From the NCBI GenBank assembly GCA_003574685.1, contig QOCQ01000008.1, positions 124,001 to 188,000 on the forward strand: a DNA stretch of 64,000 bases, in the 5' to 3' direction. Each line of letters starts with the position of its first letter. The first letter of the stretch is position 1. Source of the DNA: Rhodospirillaceae bacterium SYSU D60007 (GTDB taxonomy: Bacteria; Pseudomonadota; Alphaproteobacteria; Reyranellales; Reyranellaceae). The translations under genes and the position numbers were made by a program. Shown piece after piece: positions 54,299-62,956 of this stretch. Under the pieces are notes generated by a model that saw nothing but the letters and a program-made list of their open reading frames with translations, had not been told where the DNA came from and ran no database searches.

Positions 54299-55657
54299 CT
54301 ACACCACGTAATCGCGCAACCGCAGCCGGCGCGCCAGATCAGACTGCAGGCGCATGTCCGGATCGATGTGCGCCAGCACGGTGCGGAACGCTTCGAGACG
54401 GGGATACATCGCGGCGAAGCCGTGATCGGTCAGATACGCATCGCTTGCCAGAGCGACCCGTCCCTCCCGGTCGAGGATCTCGCGCTCGAGCCGGTGCATC
54501 AGATCCGGAAGGGTTGCTGCCGCCGGCAGGTCGAGCGTCAGCTCGACGCCGGGCCGCGCGAGACTCAGCATGCCGCCCGCATGGGTACCCATCATCCGGG
54601 CCGTGGCCGATGGCAGCGCACTGCCGCGCTCGGCAATGTCAAACAGGCGCCGTGTGGCAGCGCCGACGCTCTCCAGCGGCAGGACGCAAACCAGCCGCAC
54701 GGCCGACGGCCTGCCGGCCTCAAGCAGAAAGCGTTCGAGCGGCCAGCGGAACGCGATGCCGCCGGGCCGTGCGGCCCTGCGATAGCGCCGTTCGCCCTGC
54801 AGCCGCAGGATGGTATTTGGCAACCGCGGGAACACAGGCCCTGGCCATTTGCCATGCCACAGACGCGGTTTGCGGCGCGGTGCTTCGGCGGGGTCGGCGA
54901 CCTGCAGTACGCCTCGGCCACGTGCCAGGCCGGACGTTGCCGTATCGATCCAGGCGCTGGCATGCTCATGTGCAGCCGCCGCGGCCGAAAGCCGCTCCAG
55001 CAGGGCATCGAGCGAACCCACCGCCTGGTGCCGGACGGCGACGAAAGCCGAGGACACGGGCGCGAGGCGAAGAGCTGCGCGGACGATGATGCCCGTCAGC
55101 CCCATGCCGCCGAGCGTGGCCTCGAACAGCTCCGGCGCTTCTTCCCGCGCGGCTCGGCACAGCGTGCCTCGCGGCGTGACGAGCTCCAGCCACATGACGT
55201 GGGCGCCGAAGGAACCGGCATGCACGTGGTTGTCGCCGTGGGCATCCGTCGCAATAGCGCCACCCAGTGTCGCAAGCCCGGTGCCCGGCCAGACGGCCGG
55301 CGCCCAGCCGCGCGGCAGGAAGGTGCGCAGCACATCACCGAGCGTGACGCCGGCTTCCGCGACGAGGATGCCGCTTGCCGCATCGAACGACAGCATGCGA
55401 TCCAGTCGCCCGGTCAGCACGACAGCGCCACCGTCGTTCAGCCCGGCATCCCCATGGCTCTGTCCGCCGCCGCGCGCGATCAGGCTGCGGCCTTCGGGCG
55501 CCGGCACGGCCTGCACCACCCGCGCCGGCCTGTCAGGCCGGCACACAAGCTGGGCCGCGCTGGCATGACGTCCCGCCGCCCACAGGCGCAGGCGCACCCA
55601 TTCGCCCTGCCCGGTCGCAAGACCGGCGTCCTCGTCACGCAGCGCGACGTCGTTCAT
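54299..55657 (-). CDS. FAD-binding oxidase, DprE1-like
   Basis: This 452-residue VAO-type flavoprotein has the FAD-binding segments ARGGGQSHGDAGLNDGG, VEAGVTLGDVL-like (here VAEAGVTLGDVLRTF), and WPGTGLATLGGAIATDAHGDN followed by HVHAGSFGAHV, the DprE1 signature. In M. tuberculosis, DprE1 oxidises decaprenyl-phospho-ribose. By eye, its Cys387 (in VCVDFP) is Thr here (LTLDLP), and Lys418 falls at Ser. The second change affects a substrate-contacting residue, so the substrate may differ. It is paired with the SDR gene downstream. A lipid-linked pentose or other sugar is the likely substrate. Confidence 0.78.
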   Translation of the reverse strand: MNDVALRDEDAGLATGQGEWVRLRLWAAGRHASAAQLVCRPDRPARVVQAVPAPEGRSLIARGGGQSHGDAGLNDGGAVVLTGRLDRMLSFDAASGILVAEAGVTLGDVLRTFLPRGWAPAVWPGTGLATLGGAIATDAHGDNHVHAGSFGAHVMWLELVTPRGTLCRAAREEAPELFEATLGGMGLTGIIVRAALRLAPVSSAFVAVRHQAVGSLDALLERLSAAAAAHEHASAWIDTATSGLARGRGVLQVADPAEAPRRKPRLWHGKWPGPVFPRLPNTILRLQGERRYRRAARPGGIAFRWPLERFLLEAGRPSAVRLVCVLPLESVGAATRRLFDIAERGSALPSATARMMGTHAGGMLSLARPGVELTLDLPAAATLPDLMHRLEREILDREGRVALASDAYLTDHGFAAMYPRLEAFRTVLAHIDPDMRLQSDLARRLRLRDYVV

Positions 55658-55704
55658 GACGCGAGTATGCCATCACTTGACTACCCGGTCGTCTTGAAGC
55701 CTGC

Positions 55705-55785
55705 TGGGAGCGCGGGCATCTTGCCCGCATCGGCGCGCAGCGCCGAAGTGTTTTCGCCCTTCGCTTGCGCTGCGGGCGATGCGGG
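55705..55785. repeat. Truncated GGGAGCGCGGGC element (family B)
   Basis: About 81 bases match the reverse complement of the complete element at 37680-37802, including GCATCGGCGCGCAGCGCCGA and TTCGCCCTTCGCTTGCGCT. The match ends at GATGCGGGC exactly where the family A element begins, and the missing right arm is not found on the other side. Confidence 0.7.
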
Positions 55786-55923
55786 CCTTCCCCCGGAGGG
55801 GAAGGTGCCCGAAGGGCGGAAGGGGGATGGCGCAACACCTTCGGCTCCTCGCCTTTGAAGGCCGTGCTTGCGGAGGCATCCCCCTTCCGGCGCTTCGCGC
55901 CACCTTCCCCCTCCGGGGGAAGG
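55786..55923. repeat. Inverted-repeat intergenic element, copy 3 (family A)
   Basis: This 138-bp copy has the same inverted ends as those at 16411 and 32508, with a slightly different centre (CTCCTCGCCTTTGAAGGCC). It directly abuts the truncated family B element. The remaining 110 bases to the S4 gene contain nothing I can name. Confidence 0.85.
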
Positions 55924-56033
55924 CAAGGCCAGACTCTCCCGAGATGTGTCCACGCCGTAGCGTGGGGAAAAGACTGCAGCCACGCTCGTCATTTGCGGGA
56001 GGCCCTCGGGATGACCCAGGCCCACGGCAGGAG

Positions 56034-56333
56034 TCAGGAGGGCGGGTCGAGCTCTTCGTAGAGCAGGCGCGCTTCGGATGCCGGGCCGCGGCGCGTGCCC
56101 GGGGCAAGGATGCGCACGACCCGCACCTGCGAACCCAGCGCGAAGGTGAGCACCATGCCAGGACCGACCAGGGCATGCGGCTTGTCGGTGGGACGGCCAT
56201 CAATACGGAACGGCGTTGCCGCCACGGCACGCGCCGCAGCACTGCGCGAGCGGAAGAAGCGCGCATGCCAGAGCCATTTGTCGAGCCGGATCGTCGCGCG
56301 CCCCGCCGGCGGCGGTGCCGCCGTGGAACTCAC
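56034..56333 (-). CDS. S4-domain RNA-binding protein (HslR/Hsp15-like)
   Basis: This 99-residue protein is essentially one S4 domain: RLDKWLWHARFFRSRSAAARAV, then FRIDGRPTDKPHALVGPGMVLTF and a short charged tail. Hsp15-type proteins bind stalled 50S ribosomal subunits carrying nascent chains. Its ATG overlaps the stop of the helicase gene upstream by four bases. The helicase plus S4 arrangement recurs among alphaproteobacteria, which supports a joint RNA or ribosome function. Confidence 0.85.
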   Translation of the reverse strand: MSSTAAPPPAGRATIRLDKWLWHARFFRSRSAAARAVAATPFRIDGRPTDKPHALVGPGMVLTFALGSQVRVVRILAPGTRRGPASEARLLYEELDPPS

Positions 56334-59300
56334 TTCTTGCCCAGCTTCAACTCGAGCAGCTTGGCGAAGGGGGAGTCGGAGGCCGGGCGATCGCCCTTCT
56401 TCTCAGTGGTCGCGACCAGGCGAACCTCCGGACCGCGCTCCCGGTCACGGTCACGACGCTCGCGCGGCGGTCCGCCACCGCGCCGCTCGCCGCTGTCCGG
56501 CCGCTCGCGCTCGCCGCGCGGCGTGCCGATCTTGCCCATGGCGTCGAGGCGTTCGCGCCGTTCCTCGCGCGGCCCGCTGCGGCGGAAGGCACGTTCATCG
56601 CCCGCCGGCGCACTCCCTGCCTCGGCCGCGGGCTGCGGACCGTCAGCCTGCCGCCGATCGCGCCGCGGCGGCCGATCCTCGGGCCTTCGGCGTTTCCACT
56701 CGGGCCGCGGCCCGCGCCGGTCGGCCTGCTCGTCGCGTTCGCGCTGAAAGCGCGGCCGCATCGAGAATGTGGTCGGGCCCTCGACACCCTCGGGCGGCTG
56801 GTGCACGCGATAGCCCAGCGCCCGAAGGATCACCGTCATCTCGGCCTCACCGCAGCCGATCAGGGACAGCATCTCGGGCGTGGCGCGGAAATGGCCGGGG
56901 GGCAGCGCCGGCTTCTCCACGGTCCGGGCACCGGCCTCTGACGACGCAGCCGGCGCAGCCGCGACCGTCCAGCGCCGCGTAACAGGCGAGAAGATTTCAG
57001 CCACCGGAATGGCGCCGCCGGTTTCGGGAGAGCCGCGCGTCCACACCGGTGCCGGCACATCTGCGGCCGCTTCCGGTGCGGAAGCCGGCGTCTGCGCCTC
57101 TGCCTCGGCCGCGGACTCCGCCGGTGTCGCCAAATCGTCGAACGCCTCGCCCAGCGCGGCGGCCGCGATCATCCACTCAGTAACGACGCCTTCGGCCTGC
57201 GGCGCCGATGCCCGCCTTGTGTCTGCCGCCGGTTGTGACTGCGCCTCCTGCCAGGCGCGATGCGCCTCGCGCGAGGCGCGAACGGCATTTCGTGCCACCC
57301 ACGCCAGGCGCTCCACCATGTCGGCGCGAATGGCGCGGTCGCCGATCGGCAGATAGCCGATCGCTGCGAGAAAACTCCGATCCATCTCCGGCGTGATCAC
57401 GACGGAGGTGCGGCCCTCGCCCGGCAATTGCGGGATCGACTCGCCGCCCCTGGAGATGGTCCACAGCAGCGCACGGGTGCGGATTGCCGCGGGCTTGAGC
57501 ATGGTCGGAATGAAGACCGTGTAAACGCCCAGCCGCACGCCGGCGCGCGCCAGCGCCTTGCGATCCGCATCGGTCATGGCCGCGATCTGCTCTTCCAGCG
57601 GCGCGCGCGGCATGGCGCCCAGCGCCTCGCCGAGCTGGAAGACGACACCGCGGGCTGCACCCGACAGCTCCGCCTCGCGCGCGGCCATGAGGTCGGGCAG
57701 CGATTTCCGGATGCTGGCTTCCAGCCAGTCGGCGCAGCGCTTGCGCACCGCTTCGCGCGCCGGCCCGTCGAGCAGATCGCTGCTCAGCGGCTCCACTTTC
57801 GGTGATAGCGGATCGGGGCCGGGCAACAGCCGCGCAATGGCGCCGCCGCCCCAGGTGAGACGCAGCTTCTCGTCAATGCCTATGGTCGCATCCGGCGAGT
57901 TCACGAACCTCTCCAGACGCGCCGGCAACTCCTGGCGCAACGCACGCAACGCCGCCGACAGCACAGTCTTCTGGTCGGCCTCGTCGCGCGCAGCCTCGGG
58001 CGCGAAGCGAAAGCCCTCGATGCGACCCAGCCGCTCGCCCTCGACCGTGACATCGCCCGTTTCCGAGACGCCCGTCATCAGTTCCTCCGGCAACTTCAGT
58101 TTCCTTACCAGCAACGCGGTGCGCCGGTCCACAAAGCGTTGCGTCAGCCGGTCATGCAAGGCATCGGACAGCCTGTCTTCGATCGCGCGGGTCCTTTCCT
58201 GCCACTCGGCAGCGCGCTCCAGCCAGCCGGCGCGGTGCGAAATATACGTCCAGGTACGGGTGTGCGCGATGCGTCCCATCAAGGTATCGATGTCGCCGTC
58301 GTAACGTTCCAGCCGCTTGATATGACTGTCGACCCAGTCGGCCGGCAGACGCTCCTCGGGCGATGTGAGAAAGCGGAAGAGCTGGGCCAGCAGACCCGTA
58401 TGCTCTTCGCTCATCGTCTTGCGAAAATCCGGAACCTGGCAGATGTCCCACAGCAGGCGCACGCGCTGGTGGCTGCGCGCCGCATCGGCGATTTCCGGCC
58501 GCTGCGCAAGGGCCATCAGCGCGAGCTGGTCGTCGGCCTCGCGTGCGCGCTGCAGGCCGGGCAGCGATGGCGGCGCGTTCAGCGAATCGAGCAGGGCGGC
58601 GATCGAGCGGAAATCGAGATCGGCATTGCGCCACTGGATGGCGCGCACGGGGTCGAAGCGGTGGTTCTCGATGGCCTCGACCTGTTCCTGCGTCAGCGGA
58701 CCGATATCGGCTGTCGTGCCGAAGGTGCCGTCGGTCATGTGCCGCCCGGCGCGGCCCGCGATCTGCGCCAGCTCCTCGTTGCGCAACGGCCGGATGCCGC
58801 GGCCGTCGAACTTGCGCAGGCCGGCGAACCAGACATGCGCCACTTCGAGGTTCAGGCCCATGCCGATCGCGTCCGTGGCGACCAGATAGTCGACCTCGCC
58901 GTTCTGGAACATTTCGACCTGGGCGTTGCGCGTGCGCGGGCTGAGCGCGCCCATCACGACCGCAGCACCGCCGCGCTGGCGGCGCACCAGCTCGGCAAGC
59001 GCATAGACCTCGCTGGCGGAGAAGCCGACGATGGCCGAACGCGGCGGCAGACGCGTCACCTTCTTTGTGCCGGCATAGCTCAGTGTCGAGAAGCGGGGAC
59101 GGGCGATGATCTCGATGTCGGGGAACAGCCGCTGCAGCAGGGGCCGCATGGTGTCGGCGCCCAGCAGCATGGTTTCGTCGCTGCCACGCGCGCGCAGCAG
59201 CCGTTCCGTGAAAATGTGCCCGCGTTCGGGATCGGCGCACATCTGGATTTCATCGACCGCAAGGAAGCGGACCTGCCGCTCCACCGGCATCGACTCCACG

Positions 59301-59545
59301 GTGCAGATGAAATAGCGGGCGTTGGGCGGGCTGATCTTCTCCTCGCCGGTGACCAAAGCGACGGCACCAGCGCCGACCTTGCGTATGGCGCGATCGTAGT
59401 TCTCGCGCGCCAGCAGGCGCAGCGGAAAGCCGATCATGCCCGACTCGTGGCCGAGCAATCTTTCCATCGCCAGATGGGTTTTGCCGGTGTTGGTCGGCCC
59501 GAGCACCGCCAGCAGGCGGCGCTCCGCAGGGGCGGACACGTTCAT
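56330..59545 (-). CDS. Suv3-like superfamily 2 RNA helicase with long charged C-terminal tail
   Basis: This 1071-residue protein has Walker A GPTNTGKTHLAM near residue 15, the Suv3-type motif II FLAVDEIQMCADPERGH near residue 95, VATDAIGMGLNL and QIAGRAGRH for motifs V and VI. These match mitochondrial Suv3, a degradosome RNA helicase. Residues from about 800 onward become Ala/Pro-rich and then strongly basic and acidic (many RERD/RR runs), typical of a disordered RNA-binding tail. ATG 59545 places the start at the conserved core; an upstream in-frame start at 59596 adds unrelated residues. It is coupled to the S4 gene. Confidence 0.88.
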   Translation of the reverse strand: MNVSAPAERRLLAVLGPTNTGKTHLAMERLLGHESGMIGFPLRLLARENYDRAIRKVGAGAVALVTGEEKISPPNARYFICTVESMPVERQVRFLAVDEIQMCADPERGHIFTERLLRARGSDETMLLGADTMRPLLQRLFPDIEIIARPRFSTLSYAGTKKVTRLPPRSAIVGFSASEVYALAELVRRQRGGAAVVMGALSPRTRNAQVEMFQNGEVDYLVATDAIGMGLNLEVAHVWFAGLRKFDGRGIRPLRNEELAQIAGRAGRHMTDGTFGTTADIGPLTQEQVEAIENHRFDPVRAIQWRNADLDFRSIAALLDSLNAPPSLPGLQRAREADDQLALMALAQRPEIADAARSHQRVRLLWDICQVPDFRKTMSEEHTGLLAQLFRFLTSPEERLPADWVDSHIKRLERYDGDIDTLMGRIAHTRTWTYISHRAGWLERAAEWQERTRAIEDRLSDALHDRLTQRFVDRRTALLVRKLKLPEELMTGVSETGDVTVEGERLGRIEGFRFAPEAARDEADQKTVLSAALRALRQELPARLERFVNSPDATIGIDEKLRLTWGGGAIARLLPGPDPLSPKVEPLSSDLLDGPAREAVRKRCADWLEASIRKSLPDLMAAREAELSGAARGVVFQLGEALGAMPRAPLEEQIAAMTDADRKALARAGVRLGVYTVFIPTMLKPAAIRTRALLWTISRGGESIPQLPGEGRTSVVITPEMDRSFLAAIGYLPIGDRAIRADMVERLAWVARNAVRASREAHRAWQEAQSQPAADTRRASAPQAEGVVTEWMIAAAALGEAFDDLATPAESAAEAEAQTPASAPEAAADVPAPVWTRGSPETGGAIPVAEIFSPVTRRWTVAAAPAASSEAGARTVEKPALPPGHFRATPEMLSLIGCGEAEMTVILRALGYRVHQPPEGVEGPTTFSMRPRFQRERDEQADRRGPRPEWKRRRPEDRPPRRDRRQADGPQPAAEAGSAPAGDERAFRRSGPREERRERLDAMGKIGTPRGERERPDSGERRGGGPPRERRDRDRERGPEVRLVATTEKKGDRPASDSPFAKLLELKLGKK

Positions 59546-59632
59546 GACGCACGATCCCGCGCCGGCGCACGAAAGGCAAGGCCGGCCCAAGCACAATAAG
59601 GTCGCAGCCAGCCTTGTTTCTGTCAGCAGCGC

Positions 59633-59929
59633 CTACGGAGCCTTGGCCGCACCGTCCATGAAGGCTGCCAGCTTCACATCAAGTTCGGTGACTCCGCCGG
59701 CATCGTGTGTGGCGAGCGTAACCTCGACGCGGTTGTAGACGTTGAACCACTCCGGATGGTGATCCATTTTTTCCGCCATCAGCGCCGCGCGAGTCATGAA
59801 GGCAAAGGCGGTGTTGAAATCGGCGAAACGGAACGACCGGGTGATCGCGTCCCGCCCGTCAGCTTCGCGCCAGCCATCGAGCCCGGCAAGCGCTTGCGTT
59901 CTTTGCGCACCTGTGAGTTTGTTTGGCAT
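59633..59929 (-). CDS. phhB: Pterin-4a-carbinolamine dehydratase
   Basis: This 98-residue protein carries the complete family motif [25 protein letters not shown] with the two active-site histidines, preceded by the helix [11 protein letters not shown]. It dehydrates 4a-hydroxytetrahydropterin, regenerating pterin after aromatic amino acid hydroxylases. No phenylalanine hydroxylase is in the window. The gene starts 52 bases before the divergent zincin start region. Confidence 0.9.
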   Translation of the reverse strand: MPNKLTGAQRTQALAGLDGWREADGRDAITRSFRFADFNTAFAFMTRAALMAEKMDHHPEWFNVYNRVEVTLATHDAGGVTELDVKLAAFMDGAAKAP

Positions 59930-60033
59930 GAGAATCCTCCTCTTGACAGAGTGACCGCTGACCGTTCCACCATCGCTCGATCATGGACCCCGTGCCTCTT
60001 GCGCATCGCGCATGGCGGGTTCAGGAGATGACC

Positions 60034-60480
60034 ATGACATCGGACCGGTACGACACACCACCGCGCGTGTTCACCTTCGCGCCGACGATCGAGGAGGTCG
60101 AGCAGATCGCGGCCGAAGCGCTTGCCTCGATCCCCGCCGAATTCCGCCGCCACACCGCCAACGTCCGCATTCACATCGAGGAGTTCCCGACGGAAGAGAT
60201 CGAGAAGGCGATGGAGCTCGAAAGCCCTTTTGATCTCCTCGGACTCTATCAGGGTGTGTCCATGGCCGAGAAGAGCGTGGCCCATGTGGCCAACGACATC
60301 GACCGCGTGTTTCTCTACCGGCGCCCCCTGCTGGACTACTGGATCGAATCCGGCGAGGACCTGACTCATCTGGTGCGCCACGTGCTGATTCACGAGATCG
60401 GCCATCATTTCGGCCTGAGCGACGAGGACATGGATGCGATCGAGGCGCAGGCCGAAGCCCTCGCCGCGGCGCAGGGCTAG
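60034..60480 (+). CDS. Zincin-like metallopeptidase family protein
   Basis: This 148-residue protein has the zinc motif HEIGHHFGLSDEDMD (HExxH in VLIHEIGHHFG, about residue 117) with a further acidic residue, as in the short metallopeptidase family widespread in alphaproteobacteria. The N-terminal half is helical and acidic (IEEVEQIAAEALASIP). AGGAG at a normal distance chooses ATG 60034 over 60028 and 59983. Its stop overlaps the stop of the convergent glycosylase gene. The substrate is unknown. Confidence 0.85.
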   Translation: MTSDRYDTPPRVFTFAPTIEEVEQIAAEALASIPAEFRRHTANVRIHIEEFPTEEIEKAMELESPFDLLGLYQGVSMAEKSVAHVANDIDRVFLYRRPLLDYWIESGEDLTHLVRHVLIHEIGHHFGLSDEDMDAIEAQAEALAAAQG

Positions 60481-61031
60481 GCTTGCGTCATTCCGGAACG
60501 CAAGGCGCGGCGTTGCGCCACGAAGGCCGCCATTTGCTGCCAGGGTTCGATCGTCCACCACGAGCGCGCGCGGCCCGACGGTGAGGCCAGCACGAAATAC
60601 GCGATCTGCGAGAGGACGCGATCGTCGAGCGCATCGATTACCGCCTGGTTTTGGCGGCCATAGGCCAGCGTGCGCGCAGCGAAGAAGTGCGAGGCGGCGT
60701 TCTTGCTGGTGAAGGCCACGGCCGCCGGCCTGTAGCGGCGCAGCTTGAGAACCAGCGCCGCGCGATCCATCGCATCGGCCGACAGCTCGTGGTCGCTGCC
60801 ATACTCGCTCTTGTTGAGATCGGTCAGCCCGATGCCAAAGCGCAGGACTTCCGGATAACGCCGCGGCTCGAAGAGCTCCGGCAGCACACCCACGGCATGC
60901 AGCGTACGCCAGAAGCCGTTGCCGGGATTGGCGTAGTAGGCGCGCTGGCGATAAGAGGCCGGGCTGGGGGCGGTGCCGCACAACACCAGGTCGAGCCCTG
61001 GCGCCAGCACGTCGGGTACCAGCGGCTTCAT
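60477..61031 (-). CDS. mug: Mug-type mismatch-specific uracil/thymine-DNA glycosylase
   Basis: This 184-residue protein has the TDG/Mug fold markers: active-site strand LVLCGTAPSPASYRQRAYY with PGNGFWRTLHAVG, and the C-terminal loop VLASPSGRARSWW that inserts into DNA. E. coli Mug has GINPG where GTAPS occurs here, a known variant in the superfamily. It should remove uracil or other damaged pyrimidines opposite G. Its ATG shares one base with the stop of the acyl-CoA dehydrogenase gene (TGATG), so the two are co-translated. Confidence 0.82.
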   Translation of the reverse strand: MKPLVPDVLAPGLDLVLCGTAPSPASYRQRAYYANPGNGFWRTLHAVGVLPELFEPRRYPEVLRFGIGLTDLNKSEYGSDHELSADAMDRAALVLKLRRYRPAAVAFTSKNAASHFFAARTLAYGRQNQAVIDALDDRVLSQIAYFVLASPSGRARSWWTIEPWQQMAAFVAQRRALRSGMTQA

Positions 61032-62833
61032 CAGGCCGACACCAGCGCCGATGCCTTGTCGAGCGGAACCCTGCCGTCGGACAGCAGCAGGGCCGTCGCT
61101 TCGTCTTCCCATGCATCCTCGTGCAGCGCCAGCGGATCCTGCGTGCGCAAGCGGTGGTCCAGCACGAAGCGCGCCAGCAGCAGCCGGCGGGCGTCACCGC
61201 CTTTGGCGCCGATGGCGGCACCTTCCGCCGCCAGCAGCGCGGCCGTGACCGCGTGATAAAGCGCCCCGGCGGCCTGGCGGCTGCGCTTCTCGTACCGCGG
61301 ATCGGCCGCCACCTTTTCGGCGAAATCGGCCGCTCGGCCCATGGTCGCACTCAAGAGGCCACGGAACTGGCCCGGCAGGGATGGCGAGCGTCCCAGCATC
61401 TCGTCAATAGCGGCCTGCAGCGCGCGGTGCCCGTTCGCCTTGCCCACGGCCCGCGCAATCACGTCGAGCGCGTTGATGTTGCTGGTGCCTTCCCACAACG
61501 TGCCGATCTGCGCGTCGCGCACCAGCCGGGCATTGGCCCATTCCTCAATGTAGCCGGCGCCGCCGCGCACCTCCAGCGCATGCGCGGCCACCGGGATGTT
61601 GTCGCGGCAGGCGCGGAACTTGAACACCGGCGTCAGGATACGCAGCAACGCCGCCGCGTCGCGGTCGCCGGCGTGCGCCCGTCCCATGACGGCGGCGGAC
61701 CACAGCGACATCGAAAGCGCCTGCTCCGTCGGCACCATGATCTTCAGGAGCTGGCGCCGCAGCAGGGGGAAGGCGTCGATGGTGCTGCCGAAGGCGCGGC
61801 GGTGGCGCGCCACCACCAGCGCCTCGTTGAGACACCGGCGCATCATGGCGGCGGCCCGCACGCCATGCGACAGGCGCGAGAGGTTCACCTGGTTCATCAT
61901 CTGCTTGAAGCCGTTGGCGACATCGCCCACCAGGTAAGCGATGGCGCCGTCAAGCCGGACCTCGCCGGACGCCATCGAGCGCGTGCCCAGCTTGTCCTTC
62001 AGCCGCACGACCCGGTATGCGTTGCGCGATCCGTCCTCCAGACGTCGCGGCAGCGCGAACAGCGCCAGCCCTTTGGTACCCGCCGCCGCGCCGCGCGGGC
62101 GCGCCAGCATCACCGTCACGTCGGCATCGGCATGGCTGCAGAACCATTTGTCGCCCCAGATGCGCCAGCGCTCGACGCCGTCCGGCCCCATGCCGACGGG
62201 TTCGGCTTCGGTTTCGATCGCACCGACATCCGAGCCGCCTGCCTTTTCGGTCATGAACTGCGCGCCCTTGAGCATGCTCGCCATGTCCGTCGATAGCAGC
62301 CGGTCGAGCAGCAGCTTCTTCAGCGCCGGCGAGCCGAACGTCCGGATGGTGAGGTTGGACGTGTCGGACATGCTGATCGGGCACATCAGCCCGAACTCGG
62401 CCTGCACGAACAGATAGGTGAATACGTATTTCACGACCGGCGGCGCCGGTTCGGGCATGCCCAGCACGCCCGCGCGATGGCTCATCGCATGCATGCCGAA
62501 ATCGCCGAATGCGATTTTCTCCATCTCGCGGTAGGCCGGATGGTACTCGATCCAGTCTTCGTCACGACCGAAGCGGTCGCGCGCATGCAGCACCGGCGGA
62601 TGCTTGTCGGCGATGTCTGCCAGCTCGTCGAGCCGCCCGCCCGCCAGCTCGCCCATGCGCTGGAAGTGCGGCTCCATCCGCTGCAGCCAGTCCGGCTCGA
62701 GATAGAGGCCGAGCAGGTCGCGCAGGCCCTGGTCGGCACGGTAGAAGTTCATGCCGCGGCAATCGGGCGCGATATGGTGCGCGCCGAATGGACGGGGCGT
62801 ATCGGTCCGCGAACGGATGGTTGTGTCGAGCAT
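61031..62833 (-). CDS. AidB-like acyl-CoA dehydrogenase
   Basis: This 600-residue flavoprotein is longer than classical acyl-CoA dehydrogenases (about 385 residues) and fits the AidB-like class: an extended N-terminal domain, FMTEKAGGSDVGAIETEA near residue 205, WFCSHADADVTVMLAR, and a C-terminal GTLWEGTSNINALDVIAR with the Glu base. AidB is induced by alkylation damage and binds DNA in E. coli; other members are ordinary dehydrogenases. Start 62833 is chosen over 62866. Coupling to a DNA glycosylase gene and divergence from polA make a repair-linked role possible. Confidence 0.82.
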   Translation of the reverse strand: MLDTTIRSRTDTPRPFGAHHIAPDCRGMNFYRADQGLRDLLGLYLEPDWLQRMEPHFQRMGELAGGRLDELADIADKHPPVLHARDRFGRDEDWIEYHPAYREMEKIAFGDFGMHAMSHRAGVLGMPEPAPPVVKYVFTYLFVQAEFGLMCPISMSDTSNLTIRTFGSPALKKLLLDRLLSTDMASMLKGAQFMTEKAGGSDVGAIETEAEPVGMGPDGVERWRIWGDKWFCSHADADVTVMLARPRGAAAGTKGLALFALPRRLEDGSRNAYRVVRLKDKLGTRSMASGEVRLDGAIAYLVGDVANGFKQMMNQVNLSRLSHGVRAAAMMRRCLNEALVVARHRRAFGSTIDAFPLLRRQLLKIMVPTEQALSMSLWSAAVMGRAHAGDRDAAALLRILTPVFKFRACRDNIPVAAHALEVRGGAGYIEEWANARLVRDAQIGTLWEGTSNINALDVIARAVGKANGHRALQAAIDEMLGRSPSLPGQFRGLLSATMGRAADFAEKVAADPRYEKRSRQAAGALYHAVTAALLAAEGAAIGAKGGDARRLLLARFVLDHRLRTQDPLALHEDAWEDEATALLLSDGRVPLDKASALVSA

Positions 62834-62956
62834 AGGCGTTGTCCCGGTGGCGACAATCCCCGCCAATAGCCCGCTCCGCCCGGCAGATCAACGAGACGCA
62901 CTGGCCCGCCTGCACGCAGGCTGACTGGCGCGTCAGGTCGTGCTACCCAAAGGGCC

